In this document: positions 12,901 to 23,035 of the stretch, one piece after another
Numbering within the stretch: the stretch's first letter is position 1
Layout: every line of letters starts with the position of its first letter
Origin: Ciona savignyi
Lineage: Eukaryota > Chordata > Ascidiacea > Phlebobranchia > Cionidae
Reading direction: 5' to 3'
DNA: 64,000 bases
Assembly: GCA_000149265.1 (NCBI GenBank)
Contig: CH003398.1
Coordinates: 789,055 to 853,054, forward strand
Notes under the pieces: model-generated
What the model saw: only the letters and a program-made list of their open reading frames with translations
What the model was told of the DNA's origin: nothing
Databases searched by the model: none
Translations under genes and position numbers: made by a program

Positions 12901-13710
12901 CTCGCGACTGAGTGGTCTTATACTAGTTTTCGCTCTTACTAATCGTATTCCTCGTTAGTGTAGTGGTAAGCGTCGCCGCCTGTCACGCGGGAGACTGTGG
13001 TTCGATTCCCCTACGGGTAGGTTTTTTTCCGTTTTTTTAACTCTTTTGTTTCTTAGTTATAAACAAACTCATCATAACCCCGCATTCAGCTTATTTGAGC
13101 ATTTTTGGAATTTTTCCAAGCATTGGCTAAAGTAATCGATCTCTTTGCAGTTTTTTGATTGTAAACACTATTTACTTAAAATGCGTAAATGGTGTAATAA
13201 ACATGGGGCTAGAGTTAGTGTTAGTCTTGCGGTTGAGTTTAGTGTTCAGGAATGGGTTAAAATTAGTGTCCATAATTTTAGTGAGTAGTTTCCCTCCTCC
13301 CCGCGTTAGTACAGCTGATAAATAGCGCCATCCAGCAGAGAAAAATCAGACTACCGTTCTGTCTCTAGACGCATGTAATTTTAACCCATCCCTAAACGCT
13401 AATCTTAACCCCAAGACTAACCCTAACTATAGCACCGTGTTTAAAACCAACCCTAATGTCATAATCTTCATTTTAGCGTGCAGTTTCCCTTCTTCCCGCT
13501 TTCCCTCCTTTTAGTATTTCCCAAATAATTGCGGTCTCACCTCCGGTCATCGAACTCCAGGAAAGCAAACGGCGGACCTCTTCGATTTTTCAAGTTGATG
13601 TGACGAATGGAGCCGTACTTGTAGAACAAATCCTCGACGTCTTTGTCCCTCACATCTGGCGGAAGGTTGCCCACGTATACCCTACAATCAATGTCGTCAT
13701 ACGAACTCAT
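6919..13710 (-). CDS. SRSF1: SR splicing factor, SRSF1 (ASF/SF2) type, 4 exons
   Basis: This nuclear RNA-binding protein defines exons and recruits the spliceosome. Minus-strand exons: 13710-13541, about 11280 (inside the N gap) to 11105, 10151-9979 and 7101-6919. Exon 1 starts [20 protein letters not shown] and gives RRM1 (RNP2 VYVGNL; RNP1-like [11 protein letters not shown]). Exon 2 continues with [20 protein letters not shown], the Gly/Arg/Pro-rich linker and FRVMVSG; only about 8 nt of its 5' end seem lost in the gap. Exon 3 is RRM2 with the SWQDLKD signature followed by [19 protein letters not shown]. Exon 4 is [12 protein letters not shown] plus a short RS domain ([17 protein letters not shown]) ending RRSRSR and TAA at 6919-6921. 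Phases match at every junction. At about 230 residues it is slightly shorter than vertebrate SRSF1 because the linker lacks the poly-Gly tract. SRSF9 is a paralogue alternative, but the RS tail favours SRSF1. Confidence 0.93.
8143..8511 (+). CDS. THAP-type zinc-finger ORF inside the Kolobok-like element (5' end unclear)
   Basis: The frame shows a C2CH THAP domain: YCFAPGC at the start, the FHRFPHND block, then WIQQCKRS, and [11 protein letters not shown] with the later Cys and His. Total open length is 122 codons, only a little more than the THAP domain, ending TSRTSLSK. No ATG precedes the first Cys in frame and stops occur just upstream (8113, 8119), so it is either a downstream exon or a degraded start. 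THAP domains bind DNA sequence-specifically, in transposases usually at the TIRs. Its 3' end overlaps the minus-strand ORF by 49 bp. Confidence 0.75.
   Translation: MIGAYCFAPGCTNSYYSTRNSNPPVLFHRFPHNDKKQMKQWIQQCKRSKLPGKRTTVCSAHICDKDYHSKIVFDSNGVAKMMKTNHLVKNTVPTVFNFSDYDFKHSDQPSTSSATSRTSLSK
8463..8822 (-). CDS. Cys-rich ORF with P2X7 C-terminal 'ballast'-like motif in the Kolobok-like element
   Basis: A 119-codon frame starting [19 protein letters not shown] contains the motif W-C-x-C-x2-C-x2-M-x-T-x2-E-C-x-C-C. This pattern resembles the zinc-binding cytoplasmic tail region of P2X7 receptors, which also occurs in stand-alone proteins of many invertebrates. It is convergent with the THAP ORF and starts at a true ATG (8820-8822). 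The motif is what I see; the P2X7-tail relation is from memory of that family; a role in transposition is inference. Confidence 0.6.
   Translation of the reverse strand: MDDSFQHSGMDERNCIVHNKITQIQSYAFKPRKTSESIIENASPIEENVYLATLPIDMTWCRCKNCILMDTPQECLCCTNVHAFVHKITPHWTCTTKSPYFSIIYLDKEVLEVALDVLG
10694..10980 (-). repeat. SINE copy, near full length (SRSF1 intron 2)
   Basis: Reading minus, the head starts near 10980, the B-box is altered (GGTGCGAAACTGG), and the body GTGTCCTTGGGAAGGGCACT and CCGGTAACCCGACGGTGGGC lead into ATATCCTATCC. The rest of intron 2 (10152-11104) has no other recognisable feature. Confidence 0.8.
11273..11372. other. Assembly gap (100 N)
   Basis: One hundred N bases lie across the 5' boundary of SRSF1 exon 2. 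A roughly 93-bp unit is present about twice immediately beyond the gap (11396-11590; TGTCAAAGTTTCGGCT and TGTCAAAGTGTCAGCT copies, each followed by GACCATCGG or AACCATCGG), so more copies may lie inside it. Confidence 0.95.
12209..12905. repeat. MITE-like element with ~28-bp inverted ends in SRSF1 intron 1
   Basis: The left end CGCCTCTAAATACTACAGGA (12211-12230) recurs inverted at 12881-12900 (TCCTGTAGTATTTAGAGGCA). A third copy at 12257-12276 makes a local hairpin with the left end. The interior overlaps further repeats (GTTAGGGTTAGTTCTGGGGT units), so the structure is nested and the true termini are uncertain. Confidence 0.5.
12418..13530. repeat. Large imperfect inverted repeat made of MITE copies around a tRNA-Asp-like gene
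   Basis: The left arm contains GGGAAACTGCACACTTAAAT, GTTAGGGTTAGTTCTGGGGT and GATTAGTGTTTAGGGAAGGG. The right arm has the same blocks inverted at 13375-13510. Closer in, GGAACGGTAGTCTGATTTTT (12701-12720) recurs inverted at about 13335-13355. Further copies of the same unit lie at 12785-12865 and 13205-13300, and a clean single copy is at 43676-43861. Confidence 0.65.
12949..13020 (+). tRNA. tRNA-Asp(GTC)-like sequence, probably a pseudogene
   Basis: The 72-nt segment has the length and domain layout of tRNA-Asp: TCCTCGT acceptor, A-box TTAGTGTAGTGGT, anticodon loop CTGTCAC with GTC at 12982-12984, B-box GGTTCGATTCC, and a T-run just after (pol III stop). The D-stem keeps pairing with a changed pair. 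There are mismatches at acceptor pair 2-71, anticodon pair 27-43 and two T-stem pairs, which argues against a working gene. It lies in SRSF1 intron 1, on the opposite strand, in the middle of the inverted repeat. Confidence 0.65.
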
Positions 13711-14576
13711 TATTAGCGTTTACACGAACTGCTAAAAGGGTCAATTTCGTTTTTTGATCCTGCAGTGGATTAAAAAAGAATGGCATAATTAATTAATGTC
13801 AAGAGTATAGGATAAAATAGCAAAACTGCAGTAGTTAAAACATGGTCAGTGAATAGTCACGGTAAAATGGATAAAAAATGACGTGGCCGTTAAACCTTAC
13901 ACTAATAAAAAGATAACTCAGCTTAGGCTATAATAAACTAAATGTAAATGAACGCTGTAATATATTTTGTACTGTTAGCCCAAAGATACTGTATGTTGGT
14001 ATCAAATAAAAAGTTATTAAGCCTGGCAAACACAATTTTGCAATTTGTAATGTAAAAGCACGCAAACACGATATCAGCAAAAAAGCGGATGCCTGTGGAA
14101 AAACAACACCACCTCGTGTACTAAGCAACATCAAACTGGAATGGGGATAAAACAACAACCGAAATCTGGTTAAACCAAAAGAACGCATTTTGTTTCCACT
14201 ATTTTTTTATTGTTGGCAGTGTAGTTGTTTTCACATATTTATTCAATAAAACAATTACAAAAAATATATTTTGACACCGATTTTTTGTGATTTCAACTGA
14301 AAATATCCAATTTTGTCATCAGCATCCGATTTCGCAATACTGTTTATGATATCACAATAGCAGTTGTTAAATAATAAAGTTGTGGAATTAAACTGTTTTA
14401 AAAATCAACAATACTTTGTTTACCTCTGTCGGTGTTACTTTCAAGCCAACTTTTTCAGATTAATTTTAAACTTAGCTAAATATTAGTTCTTAATTGGAGT
14501 TAAATTCTTCAGGGTAGTTTGCGGCAAGGTATGTTTTACTTGAGTTTTGTTAGCATAACTCCAAAAAATAGCATTA
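13711..14576. other. SRSF1 5' flank / probable promoter region
   Basis: This lies between the SRSF1 start codon (minus strand, 13708-13710) and the LTR element. It is A/T-rich with no convincing gene. The SRSF1 transcription start presumably lies here, but I see no clear core promoter motif. Confidence 0.4.
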
Positions 14577-14580
14577 GTCA

Positions 14581-15169
14581 TGTGGGAGCTCGGCTTTTTC
14601 TTTTAGTTAGGGGGTTGGGTTAGGTGTTATATCTCGCCTTAACCTTGGGTTTGAGCCGAACCAGCGCAATAGACAGACTTATCCTTTGCTGTCTAAAGTT
14701 CGCCTGCCAATACCGGGCAGCCACTTAACTGTATAACAAAACTGTCCTCTTGATTTGGTACAGAATATACCGTTTAGACTTCTAAAGATAAATTTATTCT
14801 CCAGTAGTAAAACGATCAGCAAATCAGTACTTTGTTAAGTTTGTTAGTTTAGGTAGTCTGACAAGCAGCAATTCGGTAATTTGGTTAGTTATTGTAAGTT
14901 ATTTCTTGGAGTGAAAATGTTGGGGTATATATAGCATTCCAAATAAATGCACGAAAAAGGGCAAACTGCAACGTTGCGATAACAGTACACAATAGATTCG
15001 TACTGGCGTCAGTTAATTACTGTTTAGTACATAGATAATTACTCACGGCGGTACAAACAGAGGCACGACAGCTTTCTAAAATAATTATACACGTAACAGA
15101 TTGCAGCTGGCAAACGTATACGTCGATTAAATAAACGATAAAATATACAAGGCAGTCGAATATGCGACA
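14581..15169 (-). repeat. 3' LTR of the gypsy-type element
   Basis: 589 bp, matched along its length by 20770-21362. On the coding strand it starts TGTCGCATATTCGAC and ends GAGCTCCCACA. Confidence 0.92.
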
Positions 15170-15733
15170 TACATCCTTTCTTCCATGTGTTTTTAACTTT
15201 TAAATAAATAGAATCAAACACATGTTGTCGAATATCGACTGCCTTGCTGCAGGAATAAAAAACGTTCACGGCTCCACAGGTCAGAGAATTCCGTCCGTTG
15301 CATCTGCAAAACTAAAACAGGACACTTGGGCGCAAAAACAGACACAACAATCAAGCAGAATATTCGGTTATCATTCTGTCTGTGGGTGCGTGATGGTGTG
15401 TATGTCTGTTATGTAATAGTGAATGAGACGGCTGTCGCCTCTCAGTGCCTGGGTCTGTGATGCTACGATCACGAACCGAATCCGGGTCACCCGGAACACA
15501 ACGACCACCGACCAAACCTTTTAACGCAGGTCCGATTTGCCTTATTGCCTGTATGGTCCAAAAATACCCCAGAACATAGGCATACACAGGGAGAAACATA
15601 ACAGGGATAACTATCTCTAGGCATTATCAGACCGCCAGTACAGTTTAAAACTGTAGCTGCCACTTCCCCCTTTCATATCTTTATTTTGAAACCACAAACG
15701 CCTCATTTTAATGATGTGTCACATAACTCCTTT
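15170..15733 (-). other. Non-coding 3' region of the LTR element with polypurine tract
   Basis: This is the stretch between the pol stop and the 3' LTR. On the coding strand, GGAAGAAAGGATGTA abuts the LTR and is the likely plus-strand primer site. No other gene is seen. Confidence 0.7.
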
Positions 15734-17839
15734 TTATAAGTGAGTTTCATAAATGGACAGTCGAGCTGGTCTGCGTATTACTCTGCCAAAACGGGTTCGT
15801 CTGGCAGGTTGTTCAATGTCCTGTTCTTCCGGTACGTTTGAGAGCGTTTGCTGAACAGAAGCATCTGCATCAACGGCTATTCTGGTGATGTCATTCTCAC
15901 CAGCTACCGAAATATCGCCAGGTGAAAATGCTGGCGAAACCGTTATATCTAAAAGTGCGTTGGCTGGCTTAAGGCGATCTATGGAAACCGTGGTTTGTCT
16001 GTTACCAAAATCTACGGTAAAAAACTTGCGCTCTCGATCCAACACGCGAAAGGGACCCTGATAAGGACGCTGTAAGGAACGCTTAACAGCATCAACACGG
16101 ACAAAAACGTGCGAACATGTCCACAGACTAGGGTCAATATGCTCGTTTGCGTTACTCGGGCGTCTGGGTAATGTTGGCCGCAAAGAAGACATATGCTTAT
16201 TCAGACCTTGTAAAAACGCACTATGGTCAGTCGAAATTTCTGGTTCCTCGAAAAATTGGCCAGGTAACCTTAGTGTGCTACCATAGACAAGCTCTGCGCT
16301 AGAGCACTTTAGGTCCTGCTTATGTGCAGCCCGTAAACCGAGTAAAATCCATGGTAGATTATCCAACCAACCATGTCCGTTGTCCTTAGCCATGATAGAC
16401 GCCTTAAACGTCCTGAAAAATCGTTCCGCAATTCCATTCGATTGAGGATGGTAGGCCGTCGTGTGGATCAACTTACAACCTAAAAACTTAGCCATATCAG
16501 TCCACAAAGAGGAGCAAAACTGGGTACCGCGGTCACTAGTCAACTGCGACGGACAACCAAAGTTCGCGACGTAATGTAGACAAAAAGCGTTCACAACGGT
16601 TTCAGCATCTATATTAGTCAATGGCACAACTACAGGGTACCGAGTAAATCTGTCAATTGCGAGGAGGACATATCTATAACCCCCACATGAAGGCATTGGG
16701 CCCGCGATATCCACGTGTACCGAATGGAAACGCACAGACGGAACTGGGATAGTCTCTATTTTCGAAAACGTGTGGCGTCCTACTTTAGACTGCTGACACG
16801 ACAAACAGGCCTTAGTAAAATCACGGATATCAGCATTCATTGCCTTCCATACAAAACGTTCCCCAATAAGTTTCTGTGACCCTCTTATACCAGGGTGCGC
16901 AAGAGAATGAAAATGCCTGAAAACAGTGCGCGTAAGACTTTCTGGGACAAATGGGCGGAAATTTCCTAATGAAACGTCACCCCACAACGAAACTCCAAAC
17001 TCTGGGACAAAACGGGATTCGAAAATCAAATCTGTGTCGGGCGAGTCACGAAGTAAACGAAGGGATTCATCTACATCCTGTTCTACAGCCATAGCCACGT
17101 AATCAATATCCGGGGTGTCTATAAATACAGCATTAACATGAGGTCGCGATAAAAAGTCAGCCACCGCGTTTTCTGAACCACTTAAATGTTCAATCCTGCA
17201 ATTGAACTCAGACACAAAACTCAAGTGGCGACTTTGCCTGGGCGTTGCTAACTCAAGGCGTTTAGACAGGGCAGAGACCAACGGTTTGTGATCCGTAAAA
17301 ATTGTAAAAGTCCGAGATTCAAGGTAATACCTAAAATGTTTCAAGGAACTATAGACTGCCAACAGTTCCAAGTCGAAAGCGCTGTACTTACACTCAGGCG
17401 GAGATAATTTTCTAGAAAAGAATGACAACGGTGCCCACTTATCGTCAACCTTTTGTTCAAGTACGCCTGCAACCGCTATGGTGCTAGCGTCGGTTACCAA
17501 TCTAATTTCGGCGTCGGCTATCGGGAAAGCAAGTGTCACGTCATGAGCTATAGCAAGCTTAACTTTATTAAACGCGGCGACGGCGTCGTTGTTCCAAACT
17601 AGCGGGGCGCGCTTACCGAGCTTAGGCGAAATCATTGCGTTCAATGGAGCCATCGTCGTAGCGTAATGCTTTACGAATTTCGAGTAGAAATTGCAAGCTC
17701 CGATGAAACCTCTTAGACCACGCACATCAACAGGAAGCGGGAAATCGGCAATGGCGGCGACTTTGGACGCAGGAGTCTTAATACCGTCCTTGTTAACAGT
17801 ATGACCAAGGAAATCTAACTTGTCAACACCGAAAACCAC
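15734..17839 (-). pseudogene. Retrotransposon pol, 3' part: end of RT, RNase H and integrase
   Basis: A 701-codon open frame. It starts in the RT thumb (DFLGHTVNKDGIKTP), followed by RNase H (LVTDASTIAVAGVLEQ near residue 115, FTDHKPLVSAL near 185), then integrase. The integrase has a zinc-binding H-H-C-C region (HSLAHPGIRG through CLSCQQSK, roughly 305-350) and a D-D-E core seen as HVDIAGP, SDRGTQF and NGIAERFF. The C-terminal tail ends RPARLSIYETHL with no evident chromodomain. The frame is separated from the upstream RT frame by a single-base shift near 17825-17835, so it is a broken part of one polyprotein. Confidence 0.9.
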
Positions 17840-19091
17840 ACTTCTCCTTATTTAAAATTAGGCCAAACTTTTCCACGCGCTCAAATACCGCCAATAGATG
17901 CTCAATATGTTGTTCCCTACTTGTACTGTGAACAATTAGATCATCTATATATACGAAAAGAAAAGGAAGGTCGGAAAACACTTTATCCATTAGCATTTGG
18001 AAAGTTGCACCACTATTTCGCAGACCTAAACTTAATCGCGTGAACTCGTACAATCCGAATTGGGTAATGACCGCTGTCTTATGGATATCAGACGGTCTTA
18101 CAGGGACTTGAAAGTAACCAGACTTTAAGTCTAATTTACTGAAAATTGTGGCACCATTTAAATTGGACGTCAAATCAGCCAAAAGTGGGATAGGATATCT
18201 GGATGGGACTGTAACCAGATTCAGCATCCTGTAGTCAACAGTCACACGAAAACCATCACCTTTCTTAACTAGGTGGAGTGGACTGGCATAGGCGGAGTTA
18301 GACCGGCGCAAAATACCCTTTGAAACGAGCTTAGCGATCTCTTCTTTCGCTGCCTTTAATTTAACAGGGTCAAGTCGCCGAACACGAGAACGAACAGGAT
18401 AACTAGTGGTTTCTAATTCATGAACCACGTCGTGCTTAACTGGTTCACGTATCCTATCTTCGTCAAAGGCGGCGGGAAACAAATCAAAAATTTGGGAAAA
18501 CTCCTTTACGTCAGAAACCATAACTTTAGGGCGAACAGGCTCGCTTATTTTTACAGACTGAGGCACAACAACGGGTGCGGGGGCGGAACAAATAGACTTA
18601 GGACGCGGAGTGACAGACTGGGGAGGCTTAGGGTGGCGGTACTGATTATGACCGCGAAAATTCCGCTTATCATTGGCATAAAAACGGCCATGCCTGGCGC
18701 GGACGTAACTACTATTCCTGAAACGGTCAGACGGGGGCAGACGAGAGAGACGGCGATTACGCACGTCTATGACACAGCCAAAATGGGCAAGAAAGTCATT
18801 ACCTAGAATGGGATATCTTACATTGGCTACTTGGAACCTCCAGCGAAAGGAACCTACTCCACGAAATGAAACATTCAATTGCCTAACACCAAACGTCTCG
18901 ATATTAGTCCCATTTAATGCACAAAGCTTAGAGCCATATCTTTGATAAAATCTGTCGCTTGCAAGAGGCGGAATAATAGATACCTCTGAGCCCAGTATCG
19001 ACAACAAACGGACAAGCCCATTAATACTGTCACGCACAAAGAATAACCCCGAATTCTTCCTGAAAATTATCAAAACATGAATAAGCCGCAA
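17823..19091 (-). pseudogene. Retrotransposon pol, 5' part: protease and reverse transcriptase, frameshifted
   Basis: A 422-codon frame. Near residue 30 it reads LSILGSEVSIIPP where an aspartic protease would have its D-T-G; a D-T-G reading exists in the neighbouring frame, implying two nearby compensating shifts. RT blocks follow: LDPVKLKAAKEEIAKLVSKG, LDLKSGYFQVPV and the catalytic FVYIDDLIVHS near residue 380. The frame then runs out in KEKCGFRC, and the polyprotein continues in the frame of the downstream ORF. Confidence 0.88.
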
Positions 19092-19136
19092 AACGCGCTC
19101 GTTTATGATTCGCTGGTATCCGAAACGAGCGCGAAA

Positions 19137-20333
19137 TTAGTTTTTTGGCATATTCGAGTCAGAACTTATCCAATCACAAGGTTGAACGCATCTATCGGCA
19201 TTCCTACCAAAACGGACATGGTAATGGCACAATCTACACTGGTCCCGAGAGAAGTTACGAGGGCCTGGGCGACGATTATTACGAAAACTACCACGACGTT
19301 GTAATTGCGAGGGCGGCAAGGCTTGGGGGTGATAACCTGAACGACGACTATCATAATTGTCGGGCGGTCCATCATAGACCGGACGCTGCGCATTGTGCGT
19401 TAAAGTTTGCAGCGACTTTGTGATGCTTTCTAAACGCCTCTCTAAAGAAACGTTTATAAGCTCCTGCTTTCTTAAGTGTAAGGCAGCTTCTAAATGCTCC
19501 GACCTACGTCCAGACAACATCGTGTCTGCTCTCGCGGCTAAATCATCAAGACTAAGATGACATAATGCTTTTAACACAATGGCAACATCTGGCGGCAAAC
19601 ATTTTAACAACCGGTTACGCATAAATCTAACCCACGACTCATGATCTCGGTTTGATCCAAGCAGTGACTTCATTTTAATTACAAAATCACTGGGCGAATC
19701 CTCACCGATGTCAGTCGTTTCCAATAACATCTCTAATTTCTGTTCTTCGCTACGACCGTATCGCTTTAGTAGCGCAGACTTAAGGGACTCATACGGGTTA
19801 GACGACAAAGCATCAGTGCAATCGACAACGCGAGTGTATTGTGACTCGTTTAACGCCATCAATACAGACTCGAATTTGCCAGCCTCTGATAGGACGGTAT
19901 TATTTAAAAAAATTAACTCTGAACGAGTAAACCAGTGCTCTGGACTCGATTCCCAAAAACGCGGTCAGTTCTACCGTTTTAGCCTTAGCCCTAACATAAT
20001 TTCCAGACGGGGCAATAGCTAAAGTTTGGTCAAAGTCACAGGTCTGGGGAAAATCAGGACTCATTGCAGTATCCTCGTTAAAAGGATTTCGGCTAGAAGC
20101 CTCGTTAAAATGGGTGGTGGGTGTAACGTTCGTTTGCGGATATGCAGGGCAGATTCGGGAGCACGATCAAAGACATCACTAACCTGGCCGCGTTGAGGAA
20201 CAGCTGACTCGGGTAGTATTGGCGTCGAGAAAGGTGCTTCACTGAAACGCCTCTGTGATGTGTTTTTCGGCCTGGGGAAAGACAAACCGAATTTATGCAT
20301 GGTTGCTAATGTCTGGTTCTTACGCACAAACAA
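19137..20333 (-). pseudogene. Retrotransposon gag, broken into at least two frames
   Basis: The main frame (19862-19137, 241 codons) starts MMALNESQYTRVVDCTDALS and ends with a Cys/His knuckle-like motif, LCHYHVRFG followed by RCVQPC, of the kind found in invertebrate gypsy gag proteins. The N-terminal part lies in other frames (about 20333-20061 and 20050-19863), with a shift in a T-run near 19955. The region just before it contains an E-H-W-F motif typical of these gags. Confidence 0.75.
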
Positions 20334-20769
20334 CCTGAATCAGTCCGCAAAAGACAAAAGTTAAAATTCTCAGACCTGATAACGTGAAGCTGGGTTACAC
20401 TCACGAAAGGTCTTCGTTAAAATAAAACAGATATTTATATAAAAAAATAAAATAGTTACAAAATTACGATACTCTTGTAGAAAAACGATGTCTTCTTCTG
20501 GCTCTTTATCGACGTCTCGACGCTGATCCGTTGAAAAAAATTGTGTATTCGTGGTTTCTACAAAACGTTCTCGAAATCTTGGCGTAGACAACTTCTTTCT
20601 TGATTTAAAATTTAAAATGTTCTGATCTTCCTCGACTCTTCTTGTAAAAGCAGACAAAGTTCAAATGTACAGTTCTTCTTTCTTCTAAAACTTCAGGCTG
20701 AAGCTTGCGTTTTATTACTTTTTCTTCCGTTTAGGTTGCGTGTTCACTCACGATTCTTAAGGTCACCAA
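20334..20769 (-). other. 5' leader of the LTR element with candidate primer-binding site
   Basis: Between gag and the 5' LTR. The bases next to the LTR, on the coding strand, are TTGGTGACCTTAAGAATCG. A TGG start one base inside the internal region fits a tRNA primer-binding site, but I cannot assign the tRNA with confidence. Confidence 0.5.
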
Positions 20770-21362
20770 TGTGGGAGCTCGGCTTTTTCTTTTAGTTAAT
20801 TGGGGTTGGGTTAGGGGTTATATCTCGCCTTAACCTTGGGTTTGAGCCGAACCAGCGCAATAGACAGACTTATCCTTTGCTGTCTAAAGTTCGCCTGCCA
20901 AGACTAGGCAGCCACTCAACTGTATAACAAAACTGTCCTCTTGACTTGGTACAGAATATACAGTTTAGACTTCTAAAGATAGATTTATTCTCCAGTGGTA
21001 AAACGATCAGCAAATCAGTACTTTGTTAAGTTTGTTATTTCAGGTAGTCTGACAAGCAGCAATTCGGTAATTTGGTTAGTTATTGTAAGTTATATCTTGG
21101 AGTGAAAATGTTGGGGTATATATATAGCGATCCAAATGAATGCACGAAAAAGGGCAAACTGCAACGTTGCGATAACAATACACAATAGATTCGTACTGGC
21201 GTCAGTTAATTACTGTTTCGTACATAGATAATTACTCACGGCGGTACAAACAGAGGCACGACAGCTTTCTAAAATAATTATACACGTAACAGATTGCAGC
21301 TGGCAAACGTATACGTCGATTAAATAAACGATAAAATATACAAGGCAGTCGAATATGCGACA
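20770..21362 (-). repeat. 5' LTR of the gypsy-type element
   Basis: 593 bp, nearly identical to 14581-15169. It is followed on the plus strand by the GTCA target duplication at 21363-21366. Confidence 0.92.
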
Positions 21363-21366
21363 GTCA

Positions 21367-23035
21367 ATATCTTCGAATAACGAGTGTAATTTAGAATTGT
21401 ATATAGGATGTCGAGAAAAAACGCTGGTGCGTTACAACACTGGTATAACCTCGTATCAACAGCCGAATTACGATTAACCTAAGCCATTTCAAAGTGCGCT
21501 AAATATAATAGAGACATTTTATTTGTACTAATTCGCTTATTAATGTACTTGGTCTATTCACTGCCCGTTAAAGTGACTGGCCTAAAGACAACCGACCTAC
21601 TAGCGACTGGTTTCCATCGAACCATCTTTTACGGTGACGGTAAGGTGCGTTACGATTAAGTGAGCGGCCGGACAAATCAATACATAATTGACTGTACAAA
21701 AATCAATGTAACAAATTACAGGCTTATTGTTTGAGTAATTGAGCAGTTGGCACAAGTGATTGTTACATAAAGTGTTGGAAGCCTACCCAAACTCTTAAAG
21801 GATATATCCATAGTTAACACCTGTTACTTGCATCCACGGTCCAGTTTCTGAAGCTATTGTTGTATGCAAGTAAAACATTGCTGCTAATTTTCGATCATGT
21901 AGAGTTAGTGTGTCGCCTTTTAACCGAAAGGTTTCAGGTTCGAAACTGGTCGCTATCTAGTAAGTTGTGTCCTTGGGCAAAGCACTTTACGGATTGCTTA
22001 AACCCTGCGGAGAGTTTTACCAAATTGTAGGAATATCTGAATCATGCACAAACAATACACTGAATTAGCTCAGGTAACCCGACGGTGGGCGCGAGGTGAT
22101 CTGACGATTGTCCGTGTGTTAAGGGGATAAACATAAATATCCTTTCCTAACACAACCCATTAATCCACTGAGTCCAGGGAACGATACTGAGTGACTGCCA
22201 CGAAAGAACCACCGACTAACTGGTGACCAATTTCAGATCCTAGCCGTTCGGGTAAAAGGCGACGCACTAATTCACTAAGATATTCGGCCTGATTTTTGTA
22301 TTTTTTCTAAAAATAAATACTAGTATAGGAAATCTAATAACGCGCTTCTAAATTGCTGTACCATTAAATAACATTATTTGCGTGTTGCGTGCCGGTATCC
22401 AATTTTATTCCATAAAACTATTGCAGTGTAAAAATTCTACTAATCGGCACAAATATGACACGTAAAATCGCGAAGTGTTCTTTACCTGTCGTAAATACCT
22501 AAACAAAATAAAAAAATTAACTGCCGTAATTACCGAATTGCAAAAAGGGGAATCCCGGACTACATTTCCTGTAGCAATGTTTTTGTCTTCGTGTTCATGT
22601 GTTTTCTTGTCTTCATTTGACTTATTTTATAACATAATCAAAATATGGTTTTTTTAGTTTGTTTTGTCTCTTGGACTGGTTTGAAGCTTACTGTGCATAT
22701 TTAACACACAAACAAAAAGAAAGTATTATTAACCCAAAAAGTAATTACAGCAGTGGTTTAAATCTCTTTTTGGGAGGTCAAAGAACTAGTATGTGTTATA
22801 TATATGTATATTATAATATATATTATAATATATATATATAAAAAAAAATTTAGGGTTACATCCTAGACACCAAAAAGATTTTGGTCCATGGGTTTATAGG
22901 CACCAATTTCTTTATTTTCTACAGCATACACGATTACACCTCGGTTATAATCATTGTTTATTAGATTTTAACCAAATTTACCAACATTTGACACAGAGGT
23001 TGTAAAGAAAATTGTTTAGGGGCGTTTAATTAAAT
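21367..23035. other. Intergenic region upstream of the SYCP1-like gene
   Basis: No gene is seen. It holds SINE fragments (about 21560-21680, 21895-22290) and an A/T dinucleotide tract at 22795-22850. TTGTTTAG at about 23011-23018, 18 nt before the ATG, could be a cis- or trans-splice acceptor. Confidence 0.5.
21895..22290. repeat. Two SINE copies tail to tail (+ then -)
   Basis: A plus copy at 21895-22150 carries the B-box AGGTTCGAAACTGG, GTGTCCTTGGGCAAAGCACT, ACCCGACGGTGGGCGCGAGG and ATATCCTTTCC. It is followed directly by a diverged minus copy at 22152-22290. Confidence 0.7.

Larger units (their letters stand above)
14581..21362 (-). mobile_element. Gypsy-type LTR retrotransposon, 6.8 kb, frameshifted
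   Basis: The LTRs at 14581-15169 (3' LTR) and 20770-21362 (5' LTR) begin TGTGGGAGCTCGGC and end TATGCGACA on the plus strand. They are flanked by GTCA at 14577-14580 and 21363-21366 (4-bp target duplication). On the coding (minus) strand the order is 5' LTR, possible primer-binding site TGGTGACCTTAAGAATCG, gag, protease, RT, RNase H, integrase, purine tract GGAAGAAAGGATG, 3' LTR. Integrase downstream of RT defines the gypsy/Ty3 order. By eye the LTRs differ at about 20 of 590 positions. Several frameshifts in gag, protease and RT show this copy cannot encode intact proteins. It sits upstream of SRSF1. Confidence 0.93.
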
